A DNA stretch of 64,000 nt, taken from assembly GCA_947683625.1 (NCBI GenBank), contig CANTUR010000282.1:1426001-1490000 (forward strand), read 5' to 3'. The position numbers and the translations under genes are program-made. Source of the DNA: Mallotus nudiflorus (taxonomy: Eukaryota > Streptophyta > Magnoliopsida > Malpighiales > Euphorbiaceae). Positions 1 to 10,518 of the stretch are shown here, in pieces. Under the pieces are notes generated by a model that worked only from the letters and a program-made list of their open reading frames with translations, was not told where the DNA came from and did not search any database. Position 1 is the first letter of the stretch. Each line of letters opens with the position of its first letter.

Positions 1-183
1 TAATTTTGTGGATGAAATTGATGGTTATGGTGGAGGAGAAAAAGAAGATGAAGAGAAAGTAGCAACATCAATGGTGGATGGCGATGGCGGTAAGCTAAGG
101 TAGCGTTGGTAGGAGACGGTGGGTAGAGGACACAAAAATTGAATAAGAGGTTGTTTCTGGATTTAGGGAAAATTGATAAAGGG
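1..183. other. Window edge, no gene recognised
   Basis: A purine-rich stretch with GAG/GAA and GGTGG runs that leads into the foldback element. No long open frame or family signature is visible. It could be the end of an older repeat. Confidence 0.5.
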
Positions 184-677
184 GTTATTTTAGGTTTAGT
201 TTATCGTTGGTACTATAACTTTGGGCCATATTTCACTTTGGTACCAAATTTTTAATTTTTTCAGTCCCAAAAATTATATTTTTGTTTTATGTTAAAGTAT
301 GTCAAATATATCCGATCAAATTTAATACACATAGCAATCAAAATAAATATATTTTTAATTTATTAACCATATAAGCATCCTATTAAGCGGCCTAATCACC
401 TTGTGGGCTCCATAAAATAAATTTTGATAAAATTTTATTTTATGGGGCCAACAAGATAATTAAACTGTTTAATGGGATGTATACAAGGTAAATATACTAA
501 AAATATATTTATTCTAATTTCCACGTATGTTAAATTTGATCGGATATATTCGAGGTACTTTAACTTGAAACAAAAATAGAATTTTTAGGACTGAAAAGAA
601 AAAAATTAAAATTTTGGTATTAAAATGAAACATATCCCAAAATTATGGAACCAACAGTGCAATAATCCTAGTTATTT
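184..677. repeat. Foldback MITE with about 220-bp arms
   Basis: The left arm (about 184-430) and right arm (about 432-677) are imperfect reverse complements almost to the centre. Paired landmarks are GTTGGTACTATAA against GTTGGTTCCATAA, AATATATCCGATCAAATTTAA in both arms, and CCATAAAATAAA at the turn. Nothing is encoded. This is the form of a non-autonomous foldback MITE. The superfamily is not determined because I could not fix a target-site duplication. Confidence 0.8.
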
Positions 678-904
678 TAGTCTTTTTATAATCATTTAAC
701 GTTTAATTAACAGAAAATGAACATAATAATTTTTTAATTTAATTAACCAAAATATAAGGATAAGTAAATATATTTTTAAAATGTTAGAGACAAAGTAGTA
801 CAATAGACCAAAATAAAGGGGAAAATAGTCATTTTCCCTTATAATTTTTGTACATATCAAATCTCTTTTTTTTTTTTAACATAAATGAAGTTATTTATTG
901 ATTA

Positions 905-1728
905 GAAAAGGAGCTTGTTACATTAGCTAATACAATAGAATGCAGTTGGCTTGGGAGTTTGTCAAACATACGACCATTGTATAAATTAATATTACATTTT
1001 GAGAGCCAATTTGTTATATGGTTACTAGCTCTGCTTATAAAACTAATTCTAGAGTTTCTAATTTTCTCTTTTAGGAGAGTAATTTCATCCATAATAGACT
1101 TTATCTCCCATATAGCTTGTTATCTTTCATCATTAATTATGTTGATAAGCAATTAGCAGTTTGTTTTAAAGAAAACATTTGAGAGATTATGATTGGCAAC
1201 AAACCTCATGGCTTCTTTTAGAGCTATAGCTTCTGCCATAATAACAGAGGCATAGGTGACTCATTTGGAAATTAGGTGAGCTACGCTATCAGTTGGATTT
1301 CTGCAAAGGAAGGCAATTTGTCCTAAACTGCTACTATGATCATAGGTAGCATCATTGTTGATTTTCAAAAACCTTGGCAATGGTACTTGCCAAGATTTAA
1401 AACCCAATGCACTATTAGAAACCGAGTTGCTGATTGCACTCACATCTTCAATAGAATGTTGGAACTCTGAGTACCATTGATTTACTCTATCCAATACTTA
1501 TTGAGGATTATACTATTGGTTTTGAAAAAGCTCATGATTTCGTGCTTTCCAAATATGCCAACAAATGCCCAAAACTAGAGTGATCAATTCAATAACTTCT
1601 CTTTCCTGTAAAAATTTATAAATTGCCAAACACCATTTCTTGAAGCTTTGGAAACCATTATCAGTAGGAATATAATTCAAATTGCTACTATACCAAACTA
1701 GCTTGGCTTTTGAGCATAAAAAAAGCAT
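905..1728 (-). pseudogene. LINE zinc-binding segment and RNase H remnant
   Basis: 1728-1513 encodes the zf-RVT-like stretch ending ICWHIWKARNHELF, common near the C terminus of plant LINE ORF2. 1494-1261 encodes LPRFLKINNDATYDHSSSLG, the first strand of a type-I RNase H with its catalytic Asp, and residues such as NPTDSVAHLISK follow out of order because of decay. The rest of the fold extends to about 905 in broken frames. Confidence 0.7.
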
Positions 1729-2499
1729 GTGCTTTATAGTCTCTGGACAAAGCTTGCAAATTAGACATAAGTTTCTCTATGATATACCTCTATGAAAAAG
1801 ATTATCATTAATAAAAACAACATTTTAAGTGCATCTTCAAATAAACACCTTAATTTTAGATGGAATATTTAAATTCCAAATCAAGTGCTTAAAGTTAAAT
1901 TGCATAGATTATGAACCATTTAGAGATTGGCCATTGCAAGAGATCAATCCTTTTTATTCGCACAGATTATAACTAGATTTAGAGGTGCATATACTTGATT
2001 TAGTAAAATGCCAAACCTAATTATCCAGGCCAAAGCTATAACCTACAACAATTTTTTGGATAGTAAGAATCTCTTATGAGGAGAATAAAGTTTGTAGAAT
2101 ATTTGATTTCTAAAAGCCATGAGTCCTATCTATAAGATTAGAAATAAGAAAAATATCACAACCATTTGGTTTCACAGAAGAAACTTTAAATTGAGGCAAA
2201 AATAAGATCCATTTATCATCCCATATTATAATTTGAGAGCCAGAATTCACATTCCATCATATCCCTTCCATGAGAATAGTTCTTCCTTATAATATACTAC
2301 TTTAAGTCTAGGAAGGTCAGGAACCTTTAGTAGCACGTTCAAAGGAGTAGCTTAAGAAGTAAATTCCTTTTAATATTTAGCACAGAGAGAATTTAGTTCA
2401 ATGATCATTTTCCAACTCTGTTTAGCAAACAAGGCAAGGTTAAAACATTTCATCTCTCGAAAACCAAGGCCTCCTTCTTTTTTGTTATGAGTAAGGAGA

Positions 2500-3400
2500 T
2501 CCCATCTAACTCAGTGAAGTTTTTTCATTTTTACATCTTGACTCCACCATAAAAGAGACATCATTTGCTCAATTTTTTTGAGGATGCATAAAGGAAGCTT
2601 TAATACAGACATACCATATGAGGGAATAGCTTGGATGACAGCCTTTAAAAAAACTTCCGTTCTGGCTTATGATAAGAATTTTGCTTTCCAATTCTACAAG
2701 TTATTATTTATTCTTTGAACAAGGAAATCACAAAGTTTACTCTTGGATCTACCCCAATGTGTAGGAACACCTAAGTACTTAGCAAGATAAGGGCTTTCCT
2801 TAATGTTAAAGGAGGAGAGAATGCTATTTCTCATAGTATTACTAGTGATAGGACTGAAGAGAATTTTAGATTTTTCAAAACTGAATTTTTATCCTAAAAC
2901 TAAGGAATAAATATACAAGATATGCTTGATGTTTAAAACTTCCTTTAAAGTAGCAGTCCCAAAAAGAATAGTGTCATCAGCAAACAAAGCATGGGTTAAA
3001 ACTGGGCAGTAAGGCTTAATTCGATAAACCAAAAGATGATTATGATTTTGAAAGTGAGTGAAGAGTCTAGATAAGGTGTCTGAGACAAGGATAAATAAAT
3101 ATAAAGAAAGGGGTCAACCTTGTCTAAGACCTCTAGAAGGGTTAAAGAATTTAGTAGGAGAACCATTCACCAACACAAAGTATTGAACAATGCGAACACA
3201 GAAATTTATCAATTGAATCCATTTAGGATGAAAATCTTGCCTTACAAGCATGAATTGAAGAAAATCTTAATCCACCCTATAAAAAGCTTTTTCCATATCC
3301 AATTTAAATGATCATGTTTCCCACTAGTCCTAATTTTTCCCTTTTAAATTATGAAAGGCTTCATCGGTTATTATGATGTTCTCTTGAATATTTCTCCCCA
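2500..3400 (-). pseudogene. LINE reverse transcriptase remnant
   Basis: Minus-strand motifs in order are KLDMEKAFYRVD near 3265-3310 (the Lys-x-Asp palm motif), SRGLRQG-PLS-Y-FIL near 3095-3140 with a stop replacing one residue, and FADDT at 2971-2985, the catalytic aspartate pair. Frames shift between motifs, so this is a remnant. Confidence 0.8.
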
Positions 3401-4399
3401 TGATAAAAGCAGCTTACAATGAAGAAATAATCTCAGGCAGTCATCTTTTGAGCCTATTAGTAAGAATTTTTACAATCACCTTATATATAAAATTTGAGCA
3501 ACTAATGGGTCTATACTCAGCAAAAGTTTCAGGGTGAGCAGTTTTTGGGATAAGAATAATGGAAGCGCTATTGATTTTAGCAGGAAAAGAGTAAGTATCA
3601 AAGAAAGATTAAACTAAATGAACAATATCGTCTTTTACTATTAGCCAATAATCTTGGAAGAAAATACCTAGAAAGCCATCTGGACCAAGAGATTTAAGCC
3701 TTGTGCTCATGAATAACTTTATAAACTTCTTGTTCAATGACAGCAGCTAGTAAAGCTTCATTCATTTTGTCTGTGACTAAAGAAGGGATTCAAGATACTA
3801 CAGCTGGATCGATAAAGGAATGTTCTTTTCTGAACAAATTTTGATAAAAAGATTCAACTTTCTTTCTAATATAATGTTCTTCATGAAGCCATTGCCCCTA
3901 CTGATTTTTTATTTACAGTATTTGATTCTTTTGTCTATGTTAAATAGCGGTAAGGTGAAAGAATTTTGTATTTTCATCTCTTTTTATCCATTCAATTTGT
4001 GATTGTTGCAGCTAATGGAGTTCTTCTTATAGTCAGTGCTCTTTGATTTCTTTTTTTAATTGAGTAGCTTCCTTTTGCTTTTGATTTATGAAGGTACCCT
4101 AATAGAGCTTATTAAGTTGTTGCTTGAGACTTTGAAAGTGATTGTAATTATTGCCATATACTTGTTTGCTCGATGTTTTTAAAGCTTCATCACAATCATA
4201 CAATTTCTGTGTTAATGGCTTGATCCTTAGTTGATTTGAATCTGTTTGCCATGTTTGTTAGATCAGTTGCTTGCATTCCTCCTCTCTTCCCTATTTAGCT
4301 TCATACTTGAATCTTGCTTTCTTTTTCCTCATTTTCCATGAGAGTAAAGAATCAAGGGTCTATGGTTAGAGAGCAAAAAGGATTCATGTATAATTTAAG

Positions 4400-5027
4400 C
4401 ATGCTCATACATCATTCACCATTGAGGGTTGACTAATGCTCTATCTAGCCTAGCTTGGATGTTATTTCCCTCTGTTCTTCTGTTATGCCATATAAATTAT
4501 GGATCTTGAAACTCTATATATATCAAGTTGCATTCATTCATAAGTTTATAAACAAATCAACTTGTCTTTGGTTGAGTCTACTTCCTCTAAGTTTTATCTG
4601 AAGCCAAGACACAAGTGTTAAAATCACCTATCGAGATCCAAGGAGTATCATCATTTAGATTTAATTTGCAAATAGCTTCCTACACCATTTTTCTTTGATG
4701 TTGAATGGGGATGCCATAAACACCAATAAGATGCCAAATTTGATCTGCAGTAACCATAACATTAATAAAGTTTCTTGATTTATGGAGGACTTGGACTGAC
4801 CAAGGAGAGTGCCACCACATAGCAAGGCCTCCTGATAATTCATTTGCCTTAACATAGCAGGAACCATCAAAACCTAATCTTCTTCTATGTCTCTCAAGAA
4901 GATTATTATGAAGTTTAGTTTCAATTAAGAAGAGAAGTTGGGGTTTATTGCGATAAATAAGATCTTGGAGAGCTTTGATTTTTAATATATTTCTTAGACC
5001 TTGGCAATTCCAAGTGAGGACAGTCAT
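4400..5027 (-). pseudogene. LINE AP-endonuclease domain remnant
   Basis: The minus-strand frame opens with MTVLTWNCQGLRN, the usual start of plant LINE ORF2, and runs 115 residues before breaking. Further frames hold SIGDFN and RLDRAL, the conserved catalytic-region motifs of the APE-like endonuclease that nicks target DNA for target-primed reverse transcription. Internal stops make it a pseudogene. Confidence 0.8.
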
Positions 5028-5156
5028 GATTTGTTGTAAGTGAGTTAAAGGAGATCTGGATGAGAAAGAGCAGAAGGGCTAATTGGATTACAAAGATTTG
5101 ATTAATCGAAGGCATAAGAAAAACAAAACCATATTACTGGTTATTAGAAGACTATA

Positions 5157-5222
5157 ACTATGAAATTCTACTCCTACAGAAGAGAGTACACTATGAAATT
5201 ATACTCTTATAGAGGAGAGAAC
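5157..5222 (-). repeat. 33-bp tandem duplication, two copies
   Basis: Two adjacent 33-bp units, each starting ACTATGAAATT (5157-5189 and 5190-5222), are followed by a third partial start ACTATT. They lie just upstream of the LINE ORF2 start, so they may belong to its 5' or inter-ORF region. Confidence 0.7.
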
Positions 5223-5294
5223 ACTATTAGCTATTGAAGCTATCAAAGTATCGGAGCTCTTAAAATGTGTGGCTAATGTCAAATCTCTTACAAA

Positions 5295-5456
5295 TGGGTA
5301 AATAACTTGATCGAATAACGTTAGATGTGTTTTTGAGTCAAAAAAATACATTAAGGACTTAATTGAACTTTGCACCATATGTTAGGGGCTAAATTGGAAC
5401 TTTTGCTTTTTCAATTTTTAGAGTTTCTAACGTTTGTTAGTTGAGCATTTTACCTA
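5295..5456. repeat. Small MITE-like inverted repeat
   Basis: The left end GGGTAAATAACTTGATCGAA continues into TAACGTTAGA. The right end, read in reverse, is AGGTAAAATGCTCAACTAAC then AAACGTTAGA. The two ends match imperfectly across about 160 bp. The inner sequence (GGACTTAATTGAACTT, GGGGCTAAATTGGAACTT) is typical of short non-autonomous plant elements. The family is not determined. Confidence 0.6.
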
Positions 5457-6306
5457 AGTATCTGAGAAAAATAATTATAAAATAAAGTAAATCATATATT
5501 TTTACCTAATGGTGTTTTGAAATTGTACTTTGTCTTTTTTGTCATATTATGAAAAATTAAGTTTAAAAATTCAATAAATATCATAAAATTTTTAATTATT
5601 AAACAAGTTCATTGAACAATCTCTCTACAGTTACAGAATCTCTAACTACATTATTAATTTAAATCGTTTATAATAATTATTGAACTTTTATGATTAAGAA
5701 TTATATTATTTTTAAAAATTTTAAAAATTTCATCCATGTCCCTCGTGAAATATTACAATTATTTATAATATACCATATTTCACAAAATAAAAAATTGTTA
5801 TTTATATTCACTAAAATTTATAAATTATTTTAAATGGTTGAATATGTAACATATATTAAGGGCTCTTATTATATTAAAAACATTTATATCTATATAAATG
5901 AAATTAGAATTATTAAATTATTTTTATTTAATTATAATTATTGATTTTTTTTATTTACCAATACCTGTAAATTATATTAATAATTATAATTAAATTAGTA
6001 GTAATGTAATTATAATTAAATCTATTTGTATTGATACAAATGATTGTACTAATGAATAAAAAATACGTTTCTCTATATTATACATTGGACATTAACAAGA
6101 ATTTTCCTGAAACATAAGCCCGGCTTGACCCAGGCAATTCTGAGTAAAAATAAGGCTGAAAAGAAAAAATTTTAGCATGTTGAACCGGTCCGGCCCAAAA
6201 AAACCAACTGAGATCGACACCAGAAACCAGAATCCTTAAACCCTCTCCAAGTCCTGCAAATTCTATTATCCTTTAAACATCCTCAATTTTTTCGAACTCT
6301 CCAACA
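5457..6306 (+). promoter_or_regulatory. AT-rich upstream region of the PPR gene
   Basis: About 850 bp of very AT-rich DNA without an open frame. It becomes more GC-rich from about 6110 and C/T-rich from about 6240, as expected for a promoter and short 5' UTR. No TATA box can be singled out from the AT background. Confidence 0.45.
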
Positions 6307-6330
6307 ATGCAACCCATCTTCAATGGCTAG
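6307..6330 (+). promoter_or_regulatory. 7-codon upstream ORF overlapping the PPR start
   Basis: ATG at 6307 opens a frame MQPIFNG that stops with TAG at 6328-6330, six bases beyond the main ATG at 6323 and in another frame. If the mRNA starts upstream of 6307, scanning ribosomes meet this ATG first. Its context (ACAATGC) is weak, so leaky scanning is likely. Only the sequence arrangement is seen; any regulatory effect is inference. Confidence 0.5.
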
Positions 6331-8143
6331 ACCTGTACAGATTTCTGTACCAGTAAGAGCCCCAACGTGGTTATCAACCAGAAGAATATTTGAGCAAAGG
6401 TTACAAGACCTTCATAGATGCACTGACTTCAGCCGCATAAAAGAAGTTCATGCCCAAATAATCAGAAGAAATCTTCAAAATGATCTTTACGTAGCACCCA
6501 AGTTAATCTCAGCTTTTTCTCTTTGTCATCAGATGAGTTTCGCTGTTAATGTTTTTAATCAAATTCAAGACCCAAATGTTCACTTGTATAATACTTTGAT
6601 TAGAGCTCATGTGCAAAATTCTCAACCTTTAATGGCTTTTGCTACTTTCTTTGATATGCAAAAGAATGGTGTTTTGGCTGACAATTTCACTTACCCTTTT
6701 CTTTTAAAGGCCTGTAATGAACAGGGGCAGTGTTGGTTGCCTGTTGTGCAAATGATACATTGTCATGTGGAAAAGTTTGGATTTTTAGGTGATTTGTTTG
6801 TGCCCAATTCACTAATTGATAGTTACTCGAAGTGTGGACTACCAGGTGTTAATTATGCAATGAAGCTTTTTAAGGAAATGAGTGAGAAAGATATTGTTTC
6901 GTGGAATTCTATGATTAGTGGGTTGGTGAAAGCTGGGGATTTGGGTAGAGCACGGAAGCTGTTTGATGAAATGCCTGTGAAAGATACAGTTAGTTGGAAC
7001 ACAATATTGGATGGCTATGTAAAGACAGGAGAGATGAATCAAGCTTTTGAGTTGTTTGAGAAAATGTCCGAAAGAAATGTTGTTTCTTGGTCGACTATGG
7101 TCTCAGGATATTGTAAAGCAGGAGATATGGAAATGGCTAGGATGTTGTTTGATAAGATGCCAGCCAAGAACTTGGTTACTTGGACCATAATTATATCTGG
7201 GTTCGCCGAGAAAGGGCTTATGAAGGAGGCAGTATCATTGTATAATCAGATGGAGGCAGCTGGAATAAGGCCTGATGATGGGACTCTTGTCAGCATATTG
7301 GCTGCTTGTGCAGAGTCTGGTTTGCTTGGGTTGGGGAAAAAAGTTCATGCTTCTATTGAGAGGATTAGGATAAAGTGCAGTCTTAACGTATCTAATGCTT
7401 TGATTGATATGTATGCAAAGTGTGGTAAGATAGACAAAGCATTAACTATATTCAACGAGATGTCAAGGAGAGATTTAGTATCTTGGAATTGCATGCTCCA
7501 AGGGCTTGCTATGCATGGGCATGGTGAAAAAGCACTTGAGCTTTTTTCTAGAATGCAGCAGGAGGGGTTTAAGCCTGATAAAGTTTCTTTGATTGGTGTT
7601 TTGTGTGCTTGTACTCATGCTGGCTTTGTTGATGAAGGTCTTCGTTTTTTTAATCATATGGAAAGAGATTATGGGATCGTTCCCCACATTGAGCATTATG
7701 GTTGCATGATTGACCTTTTGGGTAGAGGAGGGCGTCTTGAGGAAGCTTTTAGGCTTGTGCAAAGCATGCCAATGGAACCAAATGATGTTATTTGGGGAAC
7801 ACTTTTGGGGGCGTGCAGAGTGCATAATGCTGTGGAACTTGCAGAGAGGTTACGAAATCGCCTGGCTACACATAAACAATCAGATCCTGGGAATTACTCT
7901 ATGTTGTCAAATATTTTTGCGGCTGCAGGTAATTGGAGTAGTGTTGCCAGTATGAGGTTGCAAATGAAGAGCATCAGAATCCAGAAACCATCAGGGGCTA
8001 GTTCCATTGAGCTTGATGATGAGGTCCATGAATTTACTGTATTTGACAAATCACACCCTAAAGCAGATAAAATTTATGAAGTAGTTGACAAACTTTGTTA
8101 TGATCTGAAGCGAGTTGGCTTTGTACATCAGGCAGATTTATAG
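6323..8143 (+). CDS. Pentatricopeptide repeat protein, PLS class, E subgroup (At3g29230-like)
   Basis: A single-exon gene of 606 codons. The N terminus (MARPVQISVPVRAPTWLSTR) is rich in Arg and poor in acidic residues, compatible with an organelle transit peptide. PPR units run from about residue 87 to 487. Clear S-type units of about 31 residues with the VSWN signature lie at about 191-221, 222-252 and 253-283, with L/P-type units at about 284-353 and 385-455. An E/E+ tail occupies about 488-600 (VIWGTLLGACRVHN, PGNYSMLSN, KPSGASSIEL, VHEFTVFDKSHPK). There is no C-terminal DYW deaminase domain. By memory the protein matches Arabidopsis At3g29230 (PCMP-E27) along its whole length. The family binds RNA in mitochondria or plastids, often specifying C-to-U editing sites with a separate DYW partner. 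This start is chosen because it matches that family N terminus and the ATG at 6307 is in another frame. The target RNA is unknown. Confidence 0.96.
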   Translation: MARPVQISVPVRAPTWLSTRRIFEQRLQDLHRCTDFSRIKEVHAQIIRRNLQNDLYVAPKLISAFSLCHQMSFAVNVFNQIQDPNVHLYNTLIRAHVQNSQPLMAFATFFDMQKNGVLADNFTYPFLLKACNEQGQCWLPVVQMIHCHVEKFGFLGDLFVPNSLIDSYSKCGLPGVNYAMKLFKEMSEKDIVSWNSMISGLVKAGDLGRARKLFDEMPVKDTVSWNTILDGYVKTGEMNQAFELFEKMSERNVVSWSTMVSGYCKAGDMEMARMLFDKMPAKNLVTWTIIISGFAEKGLMKEAVSLYNQMEAAGIRPDDGTLVSILAACAESGLLGLGKKVHASIERIRIKCSLNVSNALIDMYAKCGKIDKALTIFNEMSRRDLVSWNCMLQGLAMHGHGEKALELFSRMQQEGFKPDKVSLIGVLCACTHAGFVDEGLRFFNHMERDYGIVPHIEHYGCMIDLLGRGGRLEEAFRLVQSMPMEPNDVIWGTLLGACRVHNAVELAERLRNRLATHKQSDPGNYSMLSNIFAAAGNWSSVASMRLQMKSIRIQKPSGASSIELDDEVHEFTVFDKSHPKADKIYEVVDKLCYDLKRVGFVHQADL

Positions 8144-8535
8144 AATTGGAATTTGTGTTTACATAGATAAAATGGAAGTGGAGGTGGACTATAACCAGTC
8201 TTATAAACTATTTATTTATTTATTTCTAATTCGAACATTTAGATTTCTTCCGTTGTGAATCAATCACCTTGTTAATAATATTGGCACATTAAGGTCATGC
8301 ATAACTTTTGTGAAAGTAATTGTTATGCAGACTGGATGGCTGGTAGTGCTTTTGGACATATGTTTATAGCAGGAGTACATTAACGGCTGATGTTTTTTCA
8401 ATCATGACAAATTATTTTTGATGTTTTTCAAGATTATGATGCTTACAATCTTACTCCGAAAAAAATTAAAATGGTATCATTGATTGATTATGGTCTAAGT
8501 AGGGTAAAGGAGAACCAATCTTGTTAGATGTGGAG
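8144..8535 (+). other. PPR gene 3' flank
   Basis: Immediately after the TAG stop the sequence is AT-rich with TTATTTATTTATTT near 8210 and AATAAT-like signals near 8275, a plausible 3' UTR and polyadenylation region. No coding or repeat signature is visible up to the T run before 8536. Confidence 0.4.
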
Positions 8536-10045
8536 GGCTTGTTATTCTTTTTTTTTTTTAATCTACAAGGCAAAACCTAATTTTTGGTTGCTTTACTTTT
8601 CAATTGAGTCTCTATTTTTTAATTTTATTTTATTGGATTTTATACTTTCATTTTTTCTTCTTTGAATTATTGTACTTTGATATTTTTATACATTGAATCC
8701 TTATATTAAAATTTCAATTCCTATATTTTAACATTATATCTTATTAAGCCCTTAGAAAATATATAATTGACTCCCTCTATTTTTAAATTGTTCTAAGTAA
8801 ATCCTCACAAGTTTCATTTTTAGCCATTTAAATTTTTTATTTTTAAAATTTTCATCTTAGTTATTAAAATTTTAAAATATATATTCTTCCATTGGTTTCT
8901 TACATAGATAAAATATAGGTCATTTATTTATAAAAAATTTCTATATCTTAAAAAATATTTTAAAAATATGTATAATAGAAATTCAATTTAAAAATATATT
9001 AAAAATATTTTTTTTATCTATTTTGATTTAAAACATTTTAATTAGTTATCAACATTTATATACCTAATTAATAAATATGTAATTTCAATATATTTTTTTA
9101 CTAAAGCAACCAAATAAAATTGTTAAGAATTTAAATCGTTATTTTTTCAATATTTTCTTATCTAATTTACCTTTAAATCATTTAGTTATAATTATGGATT
9201 TTTAATTTGGCGAGTTAAAAACTTTTATAAGTCATTTACCTATAAAATATTAAATAATATTACAAATATTTTCATATTTTTCCAATTGATTGATAAATTT
9301 AATAAATAAAACAAAAGCATTTGTATATTGATTATATGTATGAAATATTGTAGCTTTTAAGGTTAAATGAATTATAAAATATTTGGTTAATAAAAAAAAT
9401 TGGTTAGTATAGTTTTTTATTTATTAAATCTTTAAAATTTAATTAATCATGATCTAAAAATTAAATTTATCTTGCATTAAAAAGTTGTATTATCTACATA
9501 TTTAATTATAATTTGAAATTAGTGAAACCACATCCACTATACAAATACTATTAGCTAGATAAAAATGTTTGTCATATATATAGGAAATTGATATATTAAA
9601 TTTGTATTATACATAATTTAAAAATTATACTAATTTTAATTAATAAAAATTATAAGAAAATGATAATCCATATATTTAACTATATAAAAAAAATGAAAGA
9701 ATATATATTTTAGGATTTTAACAATTGATTTATATACATATATATTAAATTTGTATTATACATTATAAGAAATTGATAATCTATATATTTAACTAGATAA
9801 AAAAAATGAAAGAATATGAATTTTAGGATTTTAACAATTAACTTAAAAAAAATGAAAATAAGGATTTAATTGGCTAAATATTAAAATTGTAAGGATTTAA
9901 TTAGTATAATTTAAAAATATAGAGATTCAATTATATATTTTGTAAGGACTTAATTAGATATAGTATAAAATATAGGAATTGAAATTTTTACAAAGGATTC
10001 AATATATATAAAAAAAATAATAGTATAAATAATAGAGGAACTATA
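8536..10045. mobile_element. Non-autonomous TIR element, about 1.5 kb
   Basis: Sequence around 8665-8813 reads, on the opposite strand, almost like 9865-10030. Shared landmarks are TTGAATCCTT, AAATTTCAATTCCTATATTTT, TTAAG-CCTTA, AAATATATAATTGA and TTAAATTG/ATTCTAA-TAAATCC. This gives terminal inverted repeats of about 200 bp or more around an AT-rich core. The core holds a roughly 113-bp direct repeat (9653-9765 and the next copy). No transposase is present. The right half (from 9463) occurs again at 57236-57840. A Mutator-like or other MITE origin is possible. The right end abuts a truncated gag. Confidence 0.7.
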
Positions 10046-10329
10046 TCTGACATCCCCTAATTCCTCTGCTGTAACATCTGTTGTACCAAAGGCATAGCTT
10101 GATTTAGTGCTGTTAAGCCTTGGTTAATCCCTGTCATGCTAGCTGCAAAAGTTGCATGATATACTTCTGGCTTAACTTATTGTTGTTGCACCTGTCTCTC
10201 TGCTGCAGTAGCTCTAGGTCTACCCCTTCCTTTGCGTCGTGGGGCATGAGGAGCTTCATCTTGAATGGACTGTTCATCCTCATTATAAGCTGCATCTGCA
10301 GCAAGAGCATTCCGTGCCCTCCGTCTTAT
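10046..10329 (-). pseudogene. Truncated gag of gypsy element I
   Basis: On the minus strand the frame starts IRRRARNALAADAA, aligned with the MRRRARVAPPVVE start of gag in elements A and B; the start codon is ATA at 10327-10329, so ATG is lost. A basic stretch (RRKGRGRPRATAAE) follows. Downstream minus-strand sequence still reads as gag-like (YHATFAASMTGINQGL) before it ends at the TIR element. An intron-acceptor-like TTTTGTCTTTCTTAG lies just upstream. All of pol is missing. Confidence 0.75.
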
Positions 10330-10502
10330 TCTAAGAAAGACAAAATCAACGAAATTCAAAACACAATAAGGATGAGGAACTGACAAGTACATGGAATTCT
10401 AAAAACAACAGTGATGACAATTGACAGGTACCACCTATTTACCGCAGTAGTTCAAGAAAAGACATATTTCAATGACCCAAAGAACAAATAAATAAACCAT
10501 AA

Positions 10503-10516
10503 GCTCTGATACTAAC
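10503..10516 (-). other. Primer-binding site of element I
   Basis: The minus-strand sequence GTTAGTATCAGAGC lies two bases inside the LTR edge. It matches the 3' end complement of initiator tRNA-Met (TGGTATCAGAGC) except for one G-to-A change. Confidence 0.8.
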
Positions 10517-10518
10517 TT

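Larger units (their letters stand above)
866..5040 (-). mobile_element. Decayed plant L1-type LINE (ORF2 region)
   Basis: Read on the minus strand, the domains come in ORF2 order: AP-type endonuclease (from 5027), reverse transcriptase (about 3400-2500), zinc-binding C-terminal segment (1728-1513) and RNase H (1494-905). The plus-strand T run at 866-877 is the expected poly(A) tail. Stops and frameshifts break it throughout, so no intact protein remains. ORF1 (gag-like) is not recognisable upstream. It is clearly older than the second LINE at the other end of the window. Confidence 0.85.

Noticed and set aside
4680..5027. Stand-alone endonuclease gene
   Set aside because: It is the N-terminal end of a LINE ORF2 with RT and RNase H downstream on the same strand.
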